This document shows positions 39,100-49,083 of a DNA stretch of 64,000 nt, piece after piece; positions within the stretch are counted from its first letter, which is position 1; the number at the start of each line of letters is the position of its first letter. The stretch spans positions 211,053 through 275,052 of the forward strand of contig JAHDYR010000016.1 of the NCBI GenBank assembly GCA_019828565.1. The letters are read 5' to 3'. This DNA is from Carpediemonas membranifera. Its lineage: Eukaryota > Fornicata. A program made the translations under genes and the position numbers. The notes under the pieces were generated by a model. It saw nothing but the letters and a program-made list of their open reading frames with translations, was not told the origin of the DNA and did no database searches.

Positions 39100-39129
39100 G
39101 ACTCAACAATTCTAATCCTGCGCAGCACA
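39100..39129 (+). repeat. right imperfect direct repeat of Fanzor locus 2
   Basis: GACTCAACAATTCTAATCCT followed by GCGCAGCACA. Same orientation as 37661-37690, five mismatches. Confidence 0.6.
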
Positions 39130-39276
39130 GACAAGAATGCCCTGGCATGTATACTCTCTTTGACGACCTATCGACGGCCTATACATCGTTACACAGCCAT
39201 GTAGTTCGCTTCCGCGACTCCCACGCTTCGTTGAATGCCCCGCACACTGCAGCCAAATCACATCATTTATCTCAAA

Positions 39277-40095
39277 TTACATCGCCATGCTTCCCAGCTG
39301 GGTCGCTACGTGGTCGTGGGCAATCTTGGGCCAATCTATGGTCTGCCGGGTGATGGGGAGGGCGCGGCGGAGGGCCTTGAACTGGTTCTCGTTGATGTCC
39401 GTCAGGGCCGAGCCGACGGTGCTGATCGACGTCTCCTCGAAGCGGCGGATGGCCCGGACGACCTCAGTGGGGGTGGGGGCGGGGGTCTCAGGCATGGTCT
39501 TGTCAACCTCGCCCTGGACGTTGCCGCCCTCGTAAAAGTGGATTACACCGACCATTGAGCCAGACACGGCGCCATTCGCAACGATGTAGACGTTACGGAG
39601 GGAGCCGGTGTAGAAGTTCTTGGCTGAGATCTTGTCGGACGAGACGACGATCACCTTCTTGTCCTCGAGGTTGTACACGGCTACAGCGGCGGCGGGATAG
39701 CTCTCCTTCGCCATCTTGTACACCTCATCAGCGAGCTCGACGTACTCGGCGTCGTCATCCTCCTCGAGGGGGCGCGCATCGGTAACCTTGTGGGACATGT
39801 GGTCAACCTTGACGATAAGCCCTTCACGAGGGCAGATGTACTCGTTCTCACCTACAGAAGCATACTCGGAAATTACCACTTGCTTGTCCTCATGGGCAAA
39901 GGCAACACAGTGCTTCTCGTTGTACTCCTTGCAAATTTCTGGAAGAACGCTGCTAATCTCAGACCCAGCAAGCTGGCGGATGTCCTTCACAACAGATTCT
40001 ACCTCCGTGGGAGGAGCAAGCATGATCAAAGTCCTGGCACGCTGTTCCATGGCGCGTATTTGGCTGTGTTTGTGTTTTGACTGTGGTGAAGTCAT
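39277..40095 (-). CDS. CAPZA: F-actin capping protein alpha subunit
   Basis: 272 residues from the ATG at 40095; a second ATG at 40050 (MEQRARTLIMLAPP) fits the family start better. Together with the beta subunit it caps actin barbed ends. The C-terminal half is diagnostic: SGSMVGVIHFYEGGNVQ, corresponding to 'KIQVHYYEDGNVQ', and FKALRRALPITRQTIDWPKI, corresponding to '[20 protein letters not shown]'. The N-terminal half follows the family pattern (PPTEVESVVKDIRQL). An extension to 40131 would need a GTG start. Confidence 0.9.
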   Translation of the reverse strand: MTSPQSKHKHSQIRAMEQRARTLIMLAPPTEVESVVKDIRQLAGSEISSVLPEICKEYNEKHCVAFAHEDKQVVISEYASVGENEYICPREGLIVKVDHMSHKVTDARPLEEDDDAEYVELADEVYKMAKESYPAAAVAVYNLEDKKVIVVSSDKISAKNFYTGSLRNVYIVANGAVSGSMVGVIHFYEGGNVQGEVDKTMPETPAPTPTEVVRAIRRFEETSISTVGSALTDINENQFKALRRALPITRQTIDWPKIAHDHVATQLGSMAM

Positions 40096-40758
40096 GCCAG
40101 CTTTATGGCCACAAGAACGCGACAGGTACACTGCAAGAGAAGGATTGGTGGCGTTATCAAGAGTGTTTCATGTCTATACCGCTGAGGCCCCAACTTTGTG
40201 TTTGCCGATCGGGGCCAAAAGTTCACCGCTCTGGTTACGAATTTATCCATGTTACCATCGACTAAACGCGTAAAGGGGAGGAAACTGATAAATGCTGGGG
40301 TTGATAAGACCAGCAAATAACGCCAATAGTCTATGTCTCAGCTGAATTGACAGAAGCTGCGGCGGGCAGACCTGCGGTGGCAACGCAGTGTCAACTGGCA
40401 CTGCGGGTGAGTCAAAGCTTTGGGAGGTGAGCCGCTTAGTGAAGGACTGCAAGCCATGATAACTGCTGACTTGGGTCGACTTGGCGTCATCGTGGTGGGC
40501 TATTCAGAATAGTGTGTGGGTCATTTTTTTGAAGCATTCGGTCAGCCTTCGGGCATACATAGCGTGAACCAGTCGACAGTCTACTGCCACTGGCACCCAG
40601 CCCTGCTGAGAAGTAGTACGCTGCCACGCGTCCTCGCCTCCGCACGAATGGAATGCGACTCATTCACTCGGCAACACCATTAAACATTACAGCCCCATCC
40701 CGGTAATCTATAAAATTTATCATCGAATCGAGTCCAGCAATCTAACCCATCGAGACCG
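40096..40758. other. intergenic region of about 660 bases
   Basis: No reading frame with family resemblance, RNA gene or repeat recognised. The part near 40700 (TAAAATTTATCATC) is AT-rich and close to the 3' end of the next gene. Confidence 0.4.
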
Positions 40759-42666
40759 TCAAACACTGCCCCCGGCAATCCTGGGTCCTATACTGACGAC
40801 GCCCTCATCCATCTGGTAGAGCTCGTTCATGCACATGCCCTCGTTGAGACTCACCCTCCTCATGCGGTGGTAGTCGCCCTGCAACCCCGACCCGTTGCTG
40901 TACTCGTTCAACACAGCGGCGGAGGGGGGCGCGCTGATTATAAAGGCCTCGGGGACACCCCCCAGGCGCTTGAGTTGCTTCTGTGCGAACGTGAGTCGGC
41001 CCACGAAGTCAGATTTGCCTCTGTTACGGCGGTGAGAGATGGGAAGACAGCCCATGCAGGTTGGGAGCACCAGATTCACCACGAATAATGTGTAAAACGC
41101 GATGACCATGGGCGGGCTCTCGTACCCCTTGTGCCAGAAGAGGAAGTTGAGCTGGGGGATGACCTTGACGTAAGCTAGGACGCCGAAGATCAGGGGGAGC
41201 AGGTAGGTGCAGTGCGTGGCCCCGAGGAAGAGGCAGAGGTACAGGTACGCAACGACTGAAGAGAAGAGGCGGCGGGCACGTTTGGGGAAGAGGAGCAGAG
41301 GCATGTACAGCGGCAGACAGACAATGTTCATGGCGTTCTTGATCCCCCACGGGAACTGGCGCCGACAAGTCATCTGCTCGCCCATAACACTGCTGTTGCC
41401 CGCGGCATGGAAGTCCTCGTCCCATGAAACCGACGGGGCCACGGTGGCGTAGTCGGCGTCGGCCTTGTACGCCAGGCGGATGCAGATTGTGTCGACCCCG
41501 GAACCGTCACGGTCCTCCTCCTCGAACTCGACAGATAGATCGTGTTCGAATATTGTTTTGGATCCTTGATACAGTCTAAATACGCCTTCAGATTTTGAGA
41601 ATCTGTCGCCTGTCACGTAGATCTTGATTACGTATGAATATCCTGCTTTCATGTTAAACGGAGGCTTGTTAAAATAATACTGGGACACAAAGTTGAGGTG
41701 GAGTCGACGGAAGTAATAAAACTTCAAAAACACGTTAACCAGGAGCAGCGAGGTGAAGCAGATGCCGCCCCAAGACCACACAGCGGTCGCCCCGCCCAGG
41801 ATGAGCGGGATCTCAGGGTACATCTCGTACGCCAGGGTGTAGGCACACTCGCCGTCGTACTTCTCCCCGATGTGGAACATCTGGTAGATGTAAGAGCTGG
41901 AACTCTGGCACACCTCCGGGTCACCCGTGATGACGGCCACGGAACACCCGAGGGGGGCGGGAGAGTGAGGGTCAGACACGCATGCGAGGGAAGATGTGTC
42001 GACGCTGAAAGAGTTGCCGGTCGACTGGGTTGAGTCGATGATGCTGTTCAGGAAGTCGTCGCAGTCCGACACTGTCGTGCAAGGGTCCGAGTCTATTAGT
42101 CGCAGGTCGATGGCGACAGTCAACCCCGCGTCGTCGGGCTGGAACTGCCTAATGTCGTCGGGAAGGGTGATCTCGAAAGAGTTCATCACAGTCGATCGCA
42201 TCCTGGGCCCGTGGTACGAGCTGGAGTCGAGGCCGTCGTACTGCGGGTTGAAGTGGATAAAGTTGAGTGAGCGGGCCTGGGTCAGGCCGCAGGAGGCGAC
42301 GGCGCCGTCGAGGAAGGGGTGGGGCACAGTTTCAAGGTCGTTGAAGCCTGAGGGGCAACTCCCGTCAGTCTTATTTGAAAGGAGGCTGACGAACACGTCC
42401 AGGTGGTCGGAATTCGATAGGCCACAGGTCGTGACCAACTGGAGAGACAGATGAGGCGGCTTGAACTGGAAATCAGGAACAAATGGCTTTGTATATGGCT
42501 GTCTTCCAGCGAATAGCGAGAAATATGGCTCAAGGAAAAACGTGGCGGAAAGATAGAGGTCGATGACGACTAAGCACGTGATGACGCAATAAAACGCCAC
42601 ATATTGAGGATATAGAAGCTTGGAAATACCAAGAAGCTTCTTTGTAATGGCTTTCTGCTCGCCCAT
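40759..42666 (-). CDS. polytopic membrane protein, unknown family
   Basis: 635 residues. One membrane segment at about 22-48 is followed by a large, presumably lumenal domain (50-285) with at least ten cysteines and N-glycosylation-type NKT sites. A second segment follows at about 292-318. Next comes a beta-rich region (KAGYSYVIKIYVTGD, then VFRLYQGSKTIFEHDL), and then four hydrophobic helices at about 430-545 and a soluble tail. This could be a lumenal sensor or transport adaptor. The KAGYSY beta block vaguely recalls seipin-type sandwiches, but I would not assign it. Start at the ATG at 42666. Confidence 0.6.
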   Translation of the reverse strand: MGEQKAITKKLLGISKLLYPQYVAFYCVITCLVVIDLYLSATFFLEPYFSLFAGRQPYTKPFVPDFQFKPPHLSLQLVTTCGLSNSDHLDVFVSLLSNKTDGSCPSGFNDLETVPHPFLDGAVASCGLTQARSLNFIHFNPQYDGLDSSSYHGPRMRSTVMNSFEITLPDDIRQFQPDDAGLTVAIDLRLIDSDPCTTVSDCDDFLNSIIDSTQSTGNSFSVDTSSLACVSDPHSPAPLGCSVAVITGDPEVCQSSSSYIYQMFHIGEKYDGECAYTLAYEMYPEIPLILGGATAVWSWGGICFTSLLLVNVFLKFYYFRRLHLNFVSQYYFNKPPFNMKAGYSYVIKIYVTGDRFSKSEGVFRLYQGSKTIFEHDLSVEFEEEDRDGSGVDTICIRLAYKADADYATVAPSVSWDEDFHAAGNSSVMGEQMTCRRQFPWGIKNAMNIVCLPLYMPLLLFPKRARRLFSSVVAYLYLCLFLGATHCTYLLPLIFGVLAYVKVIPQLNFLFWHKGYESPPMVIAFYTLFVVNLVLPTCMGCLPISHRRNRGKSDFVGRLTFAQKQLKRLGGVPEAFIISAPPSAAVLNEYSNGSGLQGDYHRMRRVSLNEGMCMNELYQMDEGVVSIGPRIAGGSV

Positions 42667-43075
42667 CCGGCACAGATGCTCAGATCCAAAAGCGAAGGCG
42701 TCGGGGCGCTTAACCTGCGAAAATACGAGAATGGATCTGATCCACTGGATACGACGCCTACGACCAGCTGAGCGAGTGAGACGACCACAACAACATGATT
42801 TCCTCGCTGCGGCGCTGACCAGAAGGCCTCAAGGCCAGTATTGCACTCGGCAATTGTTCATCATGTTGCTCAGCCACGCCCCTCGATTGGTCAGATGCGG
42901 TGCATTTAGGGTTTGGAGTCTCGTATTGGGCAAGGATCGCCAGGTTAGGGGTCTGCCGCCAGACTTGAATTTATCATGGTGCCTACAGCCTCGGGTTGGG
43001 GCAACACTTTGCTCATTCCACATATACATGACGATATTTACATTGTCCGAGTGCTCTGTGGTATCAGCGCCCAGC
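42667..43075. other. intergenic spacer, nothing recognised
   Basis: About 400 bases upstream of the membrane-protein gene and downstream of the NBP35 stop. No supported feature. Confidence 0.4.
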
Positions 43076-44095
43076 CTACTCCATGGACACGTCCCCGTCC
43101 AAATGCCCCATGACGTTCTCAGCGATGTCAATCAGAGCCTTGGGGCCGCCAGTGGGCTTGTCACCCGCGACCTCGGCCCAGGATGAGCCCTTGTCGCACG
43201 CCTCAGTGAGCACGCCGTCGAGGGGGATGGCGCCAAGGAAGGGGACGTCCATGTCGGCGCACATCTTGGCTGCTCCACCGGACGTGGGCTTGAAAATCTG
43301 GTGGACCTTGTCGCAGTTGGGGCAGACAAAGCCAGACATGTTCTCGACCACGCCGATCACGGGGAGGCCGACCTTGTGGCAGAAGTTGATCTCCTTGCGG
43401 ACGTCGGCGAGGGCAACCTCCTGAGGCGTGGTGACGATGATGGCGCCGTCAATGTCGGGGAGGTACTGGACGATGCTCATGTGCTCGTCACTGGTGCCCG
43501 GGGGCGTGTCAACGATGAGGTAATCGAGCTGGGACCAGTACACGTCGCGGAGGAACTGCTTGATCAGCCCGTTCTTCTTGGGACCGCGCCAGATGACAGC
43601 GTCGTTCTTGGAGGGGAGTAGGTAGCCGATGGACATCACGGCGAGGTTCCTGTCGGGCCCGACGTACACGGGCTGCCAGCCCTGGGCCGTGCGCTCGACC
43701 TCTTCGTCCATGGTGCCGGTCAGCGTGGGCACAGAGGGGCCGCAGATGTCGATGTCGAGCAGGCCAACCTGCACATCGGGGTCACGGCTCAGCGTGTATG
43801 CCAGTTGGGTAGAAACAGAGCTTTTGCCGACACCGCCCTTCCCTGACAGGACAAGGATCTTCTTGCCGATGTCCTGGAAGCGCTCAGCGATCACAGCAAT
43901 GTCGGGATCAGGTCCTTGTACCTTTCCAGAGGCACATCTGCTCGCATTAGGGCAACCTGCGCACGCAGAGGCCTTGCCAGCTTCTTCACCGCTCGGACCG
44001 GGGCAAATCTCCTTCTTCTCTTCAGGGGGAACAACAGGAGCACTACCGCAGCTCCCAGCATTTGAACAACCAGCGCATTTTCCGTCGCAGCTCAT
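43076..44095 (-). CDS. NBP35: NBP35-type cytosolic Fe-S scaffold ATPase (NUBP1)
   Basis: 339 residues. NBP35 is a P-loop scaffold that assembles 4Fe-4S clusters for cytosolic and nuclear proteins (CIA pathway). The N-terminal ferredoxin-like site C-x13-C-x2-C-x5-C is intact (CPGP...[10 protein letters not shown], about residues 31-54), which separates it from Cfd1/NUBP2. A deviant Walker [10 protein letters not shown] (about 85), [18 protein letters not shown] and the bridging CPNC (about 259) follow. This is a complete, well-conserved protein. Start at the ATG at 44095. Confidence 0.95.
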   Translation of the reverse strand: MSCDGKCAGCSNAGSCGSAPVVPPEEKKEICPGPSGEEAGKASACAGCPNASRCASGKVQGPDPDIAVIAERFQDIGKKILVLSGKGGVGKSSVSTQLAYTLSRDPDVQVGLLDIDICGPSVPTLTGTMDEEVERTAQGWQPVYVGPDRNLAVMSIGYLLPSKNDAVIWRGPKKNGLIKQFLRDVYWSQLDYLIVDTPPGTSDEHMSIVQYLPDIDGAIIVTTPQEVALADVRKEINFCHKVGLPVIGVVENMSGFVCPNCDKVHQIFKPTSGGAAKMCADMDVPFLGAIPLDGVLTEACDKGSSWAEVAGDKPTGGPKALIDIAENVMGHLDGDVSME

Positions 44096-44291
44096 CTCGT
44101 TGGATTTGTGTCAGTTAGGGCCCAAGTTTGCCCTGCCGATCAAATTCTCATTCTGATTACCCCTAACCCTGAGGTCGATATGAACGAATGATAAGCTGTA
44201 CTACTCGTGACTTTGCCTATGCCCCGCCAATCCCACTGTTCATAGTATAAATAGGACTTTAGAGCGTCACATTCCGCCAACTACTCGCCGC

Positions 44292-45329
44292 CTACTGTCC
44301 CGTGACATGCTCTGGTCTAAGCGGCTGCAGGAAGATCTCCCCGACCTTAGCCTGCGGCGCGTACTCGTATCCCTTGTGCCAGTCATACCCCTGGGCGTAC
44401 GCCAGGATGTTCCCCTGAGCATTGATCGCCATGGCCGTGATGGGCTGCCGGTTAGGGGTCTGGAACGAGTGGATCGACTTTGGTTGGTAAATGTCCCAGC
44501 TAGCCCAGCGCCCATCTGACCCGGCCGTGAACATCGTCTTGTGCTGGGTCGGGTGCGCGGCGACACAGTTCACCTGGTACGTGATGGAGGCCTGCATATC
44601 GCGGTGGGATTTGAACGTGAAGCTCTCCTTCCCTTGTGGCTTGCGGGCGAAGTAGCTCGTGGTCTGTCTCGTCGTCACAATGTCCTGAACTCCACACCGG
44701 CCAGTCGAGTTACCGTAGCAGATTTTTTCAGTGTTTGTGTTGATCCCTATGCACGTGATCATCTCGGCCATGGCGCTCTCGAAGTCCTGGAACGGCGTGT
44801 TTGGGTTCCTGATGTCGTACACCATGAAGCGCGACTTGATGTTCACTGCGCGCGGCTCGAGGGCCACCACTACGTAGTTCCCCTTCTGGTCCAGGTCAAC
44901 CACTCGCTGAGGTAGGGTTGTCTTCAGCTGCTGGCGGGATGAGCGCCAGTCCCACAGAGCGAAGCTGCGGTCCCAGGAGCCGGACACCAGGAAGTTGCCC
45001 TCGCTGTACTTGAGGCTAACAACGCCGTCGCCGTGCTGGCCGACGTCGCGGGACTGTTGGGACGCCAGGTCCCAGACCTTGATGGTCTTGTCGGTAGAGC
45101 ATGTGAAAACTTGCGCACCGTCAACAGAGTTGAAGCAAACATCCATAATAGGCTCTGAATGCTTCATTTGGAGGATGCACTGAGTTTGTCCGGTACTATT
45201 CACCATGAAACAGCGCCCTTGCGTGTCCCAGGAGCCAACGCAGAAGTAGTTCTGCGTCGGATGCCAATCAATAGACGTTACGGTATCTGCTGATGGCTGA
45301 GCTACGCGAATAGCAGGGTCAGTCTGCAT
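44292..45329 (-). CDS. RAE1: RAE1/Gle2 mRNA export factor
   Basis: 345 residues from the ATG at 45329 (MQTDPAIRVAQP). RAE1 is a seven-bladed WD40 nucleoporin that binds NUP98 and acts in mRNA export and spindle assembly. Blades are visible with VFTCSTDKTIKVWDLASQQ, FLVSGSWDRSFALWD, FTFKSHRD, MFTAGSDGRWASWD and the RAE1-specific end GNILAYAQGYDWHKGYEY, comparable to 'GNIFAYASSYDWSKGHEF'. An extension upstream would start with GTG and is rejected. Confidence 0.93.
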   Translation of the reverse strand: MQTDPAIRVAQPSADTVTSIDWHPTQNYFCVGSWDTQGRCFMVNSTGQTQCILQMKHSEPIMDVCFNSVDGAQVFTCSTDKTIKVWDLASQQSRDVGQHGDGVVSLKYSEGNFLVSGSWDRSFALWDWRSSRQQLKTTLPQRVVDLDQKGNYVVVALEPRAVNIKSRFMVYDIRNPNTPFQDFESAMAEMITCIGINTNTEKICYGNSTGRCGVQDIVTTRQTTSYFARKPQGKESFTFKSHRDMQASITYQVNCVAAHPTQHKTMFTAGSDGRWASWDIYQPKSIHSFQTPNRQPITAMAINAQGNILAYAQGYDWHKGYEYAPQAKVGEIFLQPLRPEHVTGQ

Positions 45330-45437
45330 TTTGGTTGGGGATAATCGTGTTGTCACCAGACAATTCGTGCAGGCTTGGCCCCCAGCCCATTTCACTCCCC
45401 ACACCCGCCCACAGTATCTTTACACCATCGCAGCCCA

Positions 45438-47144
45438 TCAGCGCATCATCACGCGGCAGCATTCGAAGTCCCTCCTGAGTCCCACGAACACGGGCTGTAC
45501 ATCCTCTGGCTTCACCTGCGCTGACCCAACCTGTGCTAGCTTGGACGCACTACCGCATACCCGCACCCATAGCCGCTCCATCTCCGACCCTGCGGCCATG
45601 CCCGCGATGTCTGCGTCACTTCGGCCATCGGTGTTAGCCTGCGTGTTCACGCGGATCATCCCACAGGAGTAATTGATCGCGGACACCAGCAGCAGCGTTG
45701 CCATGGCCTTGAAGTCCCGTTTCCCACTCACGGCGAAGTCGTCGCCACCTCGACGCTCCAGCGCTCGTTCAAACTTATCCGCGGCGGTAAGCAGCGCAGC
45801 ACACTTTTCGAGGGCCCGAGCAAGCTCACTCTGCCGCTCGAACACTGTCTTGGCAGCCGTGCAGTTGAAAATATCAAGATTCGCCACCCAGATCCGCTGA
45901 TAGTGACCAACCACGCGATACCTCAGCTGGTCCGCCACCACGAGCAGCTCCTGATGTCTAAACATCTTCACACCCATCGCTGATGACGAGATCTGCCGTC
46001 TGTCGAGAACCGTGTCCGCCATGATCATGAGGTCGACCTCGTGGTGGGCCAGAGCTGCCGTCAGGTTGACTGTAAAGATGCTTTGCAGCGCCTGTTGGAA
46101 GCTGGCCCGTTTAGAGGGTGGGACTAGCACTGCGAGGGGTCCTTCCAGGGAAAGAGCGCACCGCACTTCCGTGTACAGGGTCTCGGCATTGCTGTTGCGC
46201 TGGGCTGGGGCCAATGAGATCGCAAGACAGTCGATAAGCTCTGTTGGAACCACATGCCCGAGGAAACTGGCGACAGTATCCCGCAGGATCGCCGTCAGCT
46301 CCCTCTCGACCCCGTTCCTCCTCGTTGCAAGCAGCGTGTGCTCCGTAGCCCTGACAAAGTCGTCCATGATCACCCAGCCCTCGTCCAGCCCGAGAAACAC
46401 GGTGGATATGAGCACCCGACACTGGTCGAGGAAGGCCTGGGGCAGCAGCGTGGAGTTCGTAACCCGCACCGCCGCTGAGTAGCAGAAGTCGATCAGCTGG
46501 GGCAGCTGACTCTGGTCCTCGATGATCTTAGAGCACATGGCACTGTACACCTTGCTGGGCTGGACCCCGAAGCGACGGCAAACGTCGTCTTTCACCGGTG
46601 CCTGCTGTGTCATGTCCAGCAGCCGCCACATGCGCCCGGTGTCCCGCAGACGCAGCGCAGTCTGTGGAAGCAATGGTATTCCGAACAGGCTGACAGCTCC
46701 GGCGTCAGACGTGAGCTCTCCGGTCCCGTTGAGGGGGAACTCGGGTTCTGGGTCGGACAGGACGCCGTCGCACAGCCAGTCCAGCAGCTGGATCACTACG
46801 GGGAGTGCTGTAGCGTGAGCAACGTGTAGAATGTGTTTGTTTTGGGTGATTCGCGCCTTGATGAGGGTTTGGTGCACCAGCCGTGAGGGTGGGATCTCAC
46901 TAATGTCTTCTAGAGCCTTGATTGCCGCAATACGGTCGGTAAAATCAGTCATTTGACTTGAATTGCCATTAGTTTTCTGTGTCTCGATGCGCTGCAGGAG
47001 AACGCTGTGCGAAAGCTCATTGACAGCGTTCGAGAAAGACTTGGCGGTTCGTCCGTCGTCCACGGGGACTGAAATTCCTCTAATTGCACGGACTATCTCA
47101 TCGTCTACAGGGTGCTTGTGCTTCCTGGGCGGCGAAGATTCCAT
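45438..47144 (-). CDS. gamma-tubulin complex protein (GCP)-like, A
   Basis: 568 residues from the ATG at 47144. GCPs hold gamma-tubulin in the microtubule-nucleating complex. It has the Grip1-type segment VIQLLDWLCDGVLSDPEPEF (about 117-136), comparable to the family's 'LEKWIYEGILNDPYGEF'. Then come IPLLPQTALRLRDTGRMWRL (like 'FLSPVAEKILLTGKYLNVL') and FLGLDEGWVIMDDFV (like 'FLGQGDFIQHLMD'), and a helical Grip2-like C-terminal half. Overall the sequence is diverged, so GCP2 and GCP3 cannot be separated. It is divergently paired, about 150 bases apart, with a second GCP-like gene, and a gamma-like tubulin follows. That context strengthens the call. Confidence 0.68.
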   Translation of the reverse strand: MESSPPRKHKHPVDDEIVRAIRGISVPVDDGRTAKSFSNAVNELSHSVLLQRIETQKTNGNSSQMTDFTDRIAAIKALEDISEIPPSRLVHQTLIKARITQNKHILHVAHATALPVVIQLLDWLCDGVLSDPEPEFPLNGTGELTSDAGAVSLFGIPLLPQTALRLRDTGRMWRLLDMTQQAPVKDDVCRRFGVQPSKVYSAMCSKIIEDQSQLPQLIDFCYSAAVRVTNSTLLPQAFLDQCRVLISTVFLGLDEGWVIMDDFVRATEHTLLATRRNGVERELTAILRDTVASFLGHVVPTELIDCLAISLAPAQRNSNAETLYTEVRCALSLEGPLAVLVPPSKRASFQQALQSIFTVNLTAALAHHEVDLMIMADTVLDRRQISSSAMGVKMFRHQELLVVADQLRYRVVGHYQRIWVANLDIFNCTAAKTVFERQSELARALEKCAALLTAADKFERALERRGGDDFAVSGKRDFKAMATLLLVSAINYSCGMIRVNTQANTDGRSDADIAGMAAGSEMERLWVRVCGSASKLAQVGSAQVKPEDVQPVFVGLRRDFECCRVMMR

Positions 47145-47298
47145 CGTATTGTGGCGCGTAAAGTGCACATCCCACGAAACGCCTCTGGCAGGGTGAGCCA
47201 CGCCTCATTTCACGCTCATTCAACCCAATACTCGACTCTATCAGCGGACCAAGGGTCAGTTCAGACACCATCTTGCTGTTCGAATTTCACGAATACAA

Positions 47299-49047
47299 AT
47301 GAACGAGCACGAGAAACTGAGGGATTTGGCTTTCACCGCCATCAACTTTGATGGTTCCATTACTTCTTCATCAACTTTAAGCCAAATTTCTGGTGATCGC
47401 ATGCTTAGGATCACCAGAAGGCTGGATTCAATGTCGACTGGTGGTTATCAGGGAGCATTCCGTTACAAGGCCAAAGAATACTATGAGGAGATCCACCAGC
47501 GCATCTGCAACTCGTATCAGACGCTCAATGATCTCATTGGAGCTCTTACTGCTGTCTCCGCGCAACAAGTGGCCATCTCCGACATTGTCACCGACGTTGC
47601 CCTGCACACAACGCCCATCATACCCACCCTGCTTTACACCCGCATGTCAAAGGAGGGCAGCCCGCTACTAGCCCCTTTCCTCGCCGCCTCGATGCAAGTT
47701 TTCTGGGCTAACCTTCGAGAGTGGGTCTGCTTCGGGACCCTGACCAACGACTGCGAGGGTTCGTTCATGGCGTCCATTCCCAACAGGGGTAAGGATGATA
47801 AGCCGCAGTACGACTTGGGTCGAGTTATTGATGTCCACGAGGACCGCGTGCCAGTCTTTCTCAAATCCGTCAGTGAGCTCATAGTAGACGTTGGCAGGAC
47901 CGTGCACATCATCCGCGTGATATGCGGCAAGTCAAGCTTCATCATGGACCGCGCAGTCATATCCTCCCTTGACAAATTCATCGCCCAGACCCGAAAATTC
48001 CTCGACCCGACCGACTGGAACGAGCTCAAGCTACTCAGAGCCCTGCGGCCTATCCTTGAGTCTGCCCGGTCTCACGCCCTCGCCCGTCTCCGCAGCATCC
48101 TCGTCGACGACGAGCGTCTGGCAGCCCACCTCGACTCCCTTTTCAATGTCATGTGTCTTGGTCACAGCGGGTTTGAGGACGTTCTCCACACATGCCTCGA
48201 TACGCTCAGGCCGCAGTGGAACCTGATAGACATCCTCGACAAGGCCCAGGAGGCCTCAGCCGTGATCCTGCCCGCCGGAACCCAGCTCGACACGATCCCA
48301 CACACCAGCAAGAAGGGCGCTATCTTGCCCGCCATGCCCGACCTGGTCTATGGCTACAGAAGAAAGGGCAGGTCCTCGCCGCTGGACCTCATTCTCGGTC
48401 GAGCGACAGTGCCGATGAAGGACGCCCACGGCATTGTCAGGCCCCCATACTCTGTCGTGTGGGAGAGTGTGTGGACTATCGCAGCGGTCAAGCACAAGAT
48501 CGCGGATACGATTGACCTTTTGAGAAGGCGGATAAGCTGTCCAGGGCCCAGGGCCAGTGGAGACAGCACGCTGACCCAGCGCTGCACGGACCTCAAGGAA
48601 TGTCTCAGTCTCCTTCGGGAGATGAACGCAGTCATCAAGGCCGTAGCAGCCCGGGCAAGTCGGGACGTCAGTCACGCATACAGGGCGATGATGTCGGACC
48701 TGGAAGCGGCCGGCGACCTCGAGAGTATTATCAAGATCCACGGCGGATTCGTAGCCGCCATCCAGCCGACAGAGCCGCAGCCACACGGCGGGGCTAGGCG
48801 TGTGGTGGTGCCGGCAGTGTACAAACCTCAACCAAGCGGGGCCCGCGCGGCTCCGACGACCCTCGGAGACCTGTGCAGCGTGGCTGTGGGCTTCTGCGAG
48901 TCCGCCCGGGCGTTTGCCGATGAGACCCGGGTAACTTACGATGAGCGCTTGGCGATGCTGGCGAGACAGGTTAGTGAGTCTCAGGACCGCTGGGACGCGG
49001 CATACGAGCGGTGGGCCGAGCCAGTCTGGGCTGGCGATGAGTCATAA
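47299..49047 (+). CDS. gamma-tubulin complex protein (GCP)-like, B
   Basis: 582 residues, on the plus strand. It shows FWANLREWVCFGTLTNDCEG (about 135-154), the Grip1 'W..G.L.D' signature, and FLKSVSELIVDVGRTVHIIR, like the 'FL...A..IL.TGKYLNVIR' block. SHALARLRSILVDDERLAAH corresponds to the LLLEEYDLLGRL region. In the Grip2 half come PYSVVWESVWTIAAVKHKI and DLESIIKIHGGFVAAI, close to the family's 'DFDELIEAHEKYL'. It should nucleate microtubules together with gamma-tubulin. It ends only 36 bases from the convergent tubulin gene. Confidence 0.72.
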   Translation: MNEHEKLRDLAFTAINFDGSITSSSTLSQISGDRMLRITRRLDSMSTGGYQGAFRYKAKEYYEEIHQRICNSYQTLNDLIGALTAVSAQQVAISDIVTDVALHTTPIIPTLLYTRMSKEGSPLLAPFLAASMQVFWANLREWVCFGTLTNDCEGSFMASIPNRGKDDKPQYDLGRVIDVHEDRVPVFLKSVSELIVDVGRTVHIIRVICGKSSFIMDRAVISSLDKFIAQTRKFLDPTDWNELKLLRALRPILESARSHALARLRSILVDDERLAAHLDSLFNVMCLGHSGFEDVLHTCLDTLRPQWNLIDILDKAQEASAVILPAGTQLDTIPHTSKKGAILPAMPDLVYGYRRKGRSSPLDLILGRATVPMKDAHGIVRPPYSVVWESVWTIAAVKHKIADTIDLLRRRISCPGPRASGDSTLTQRCTDLKECLSLLREMNAVIKAVAARASRDVSHAYRAMMSDLEAAGDLESIIKIHGGFVAAIQPTEPQPHGGARRVVVPAVYKPQPSGARAAPTTLGDLCSVAVGFCESARAFADETRVTYDERLAMLARQVSESQDRWDAAYERWAEPVWAGDES

Positions 49048-49083
49048 TAATAACACTGGTTAAACTGCTATTTTATACAGATC

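Larger units (their letters stand above)
38986..39276. other. 3' flank of Fanzor copy 2
   Basis: Holds a palindrome 20 bases after the stop and the right direct repeat at 39100-39129. The last part belongs to the 3' end of the capping-protein gene. Confidence 0.45.

Noticed and set aside
33285-39129. CRISPR array or prokaryotic IS605/IS607 element
   Set aside because: No regularly spaced repeats and no TnpA transposase; the surrounding genes are eukaryotic and one copy seems to carry an intron, so a eukaryotic Fanzor-type element fits better.
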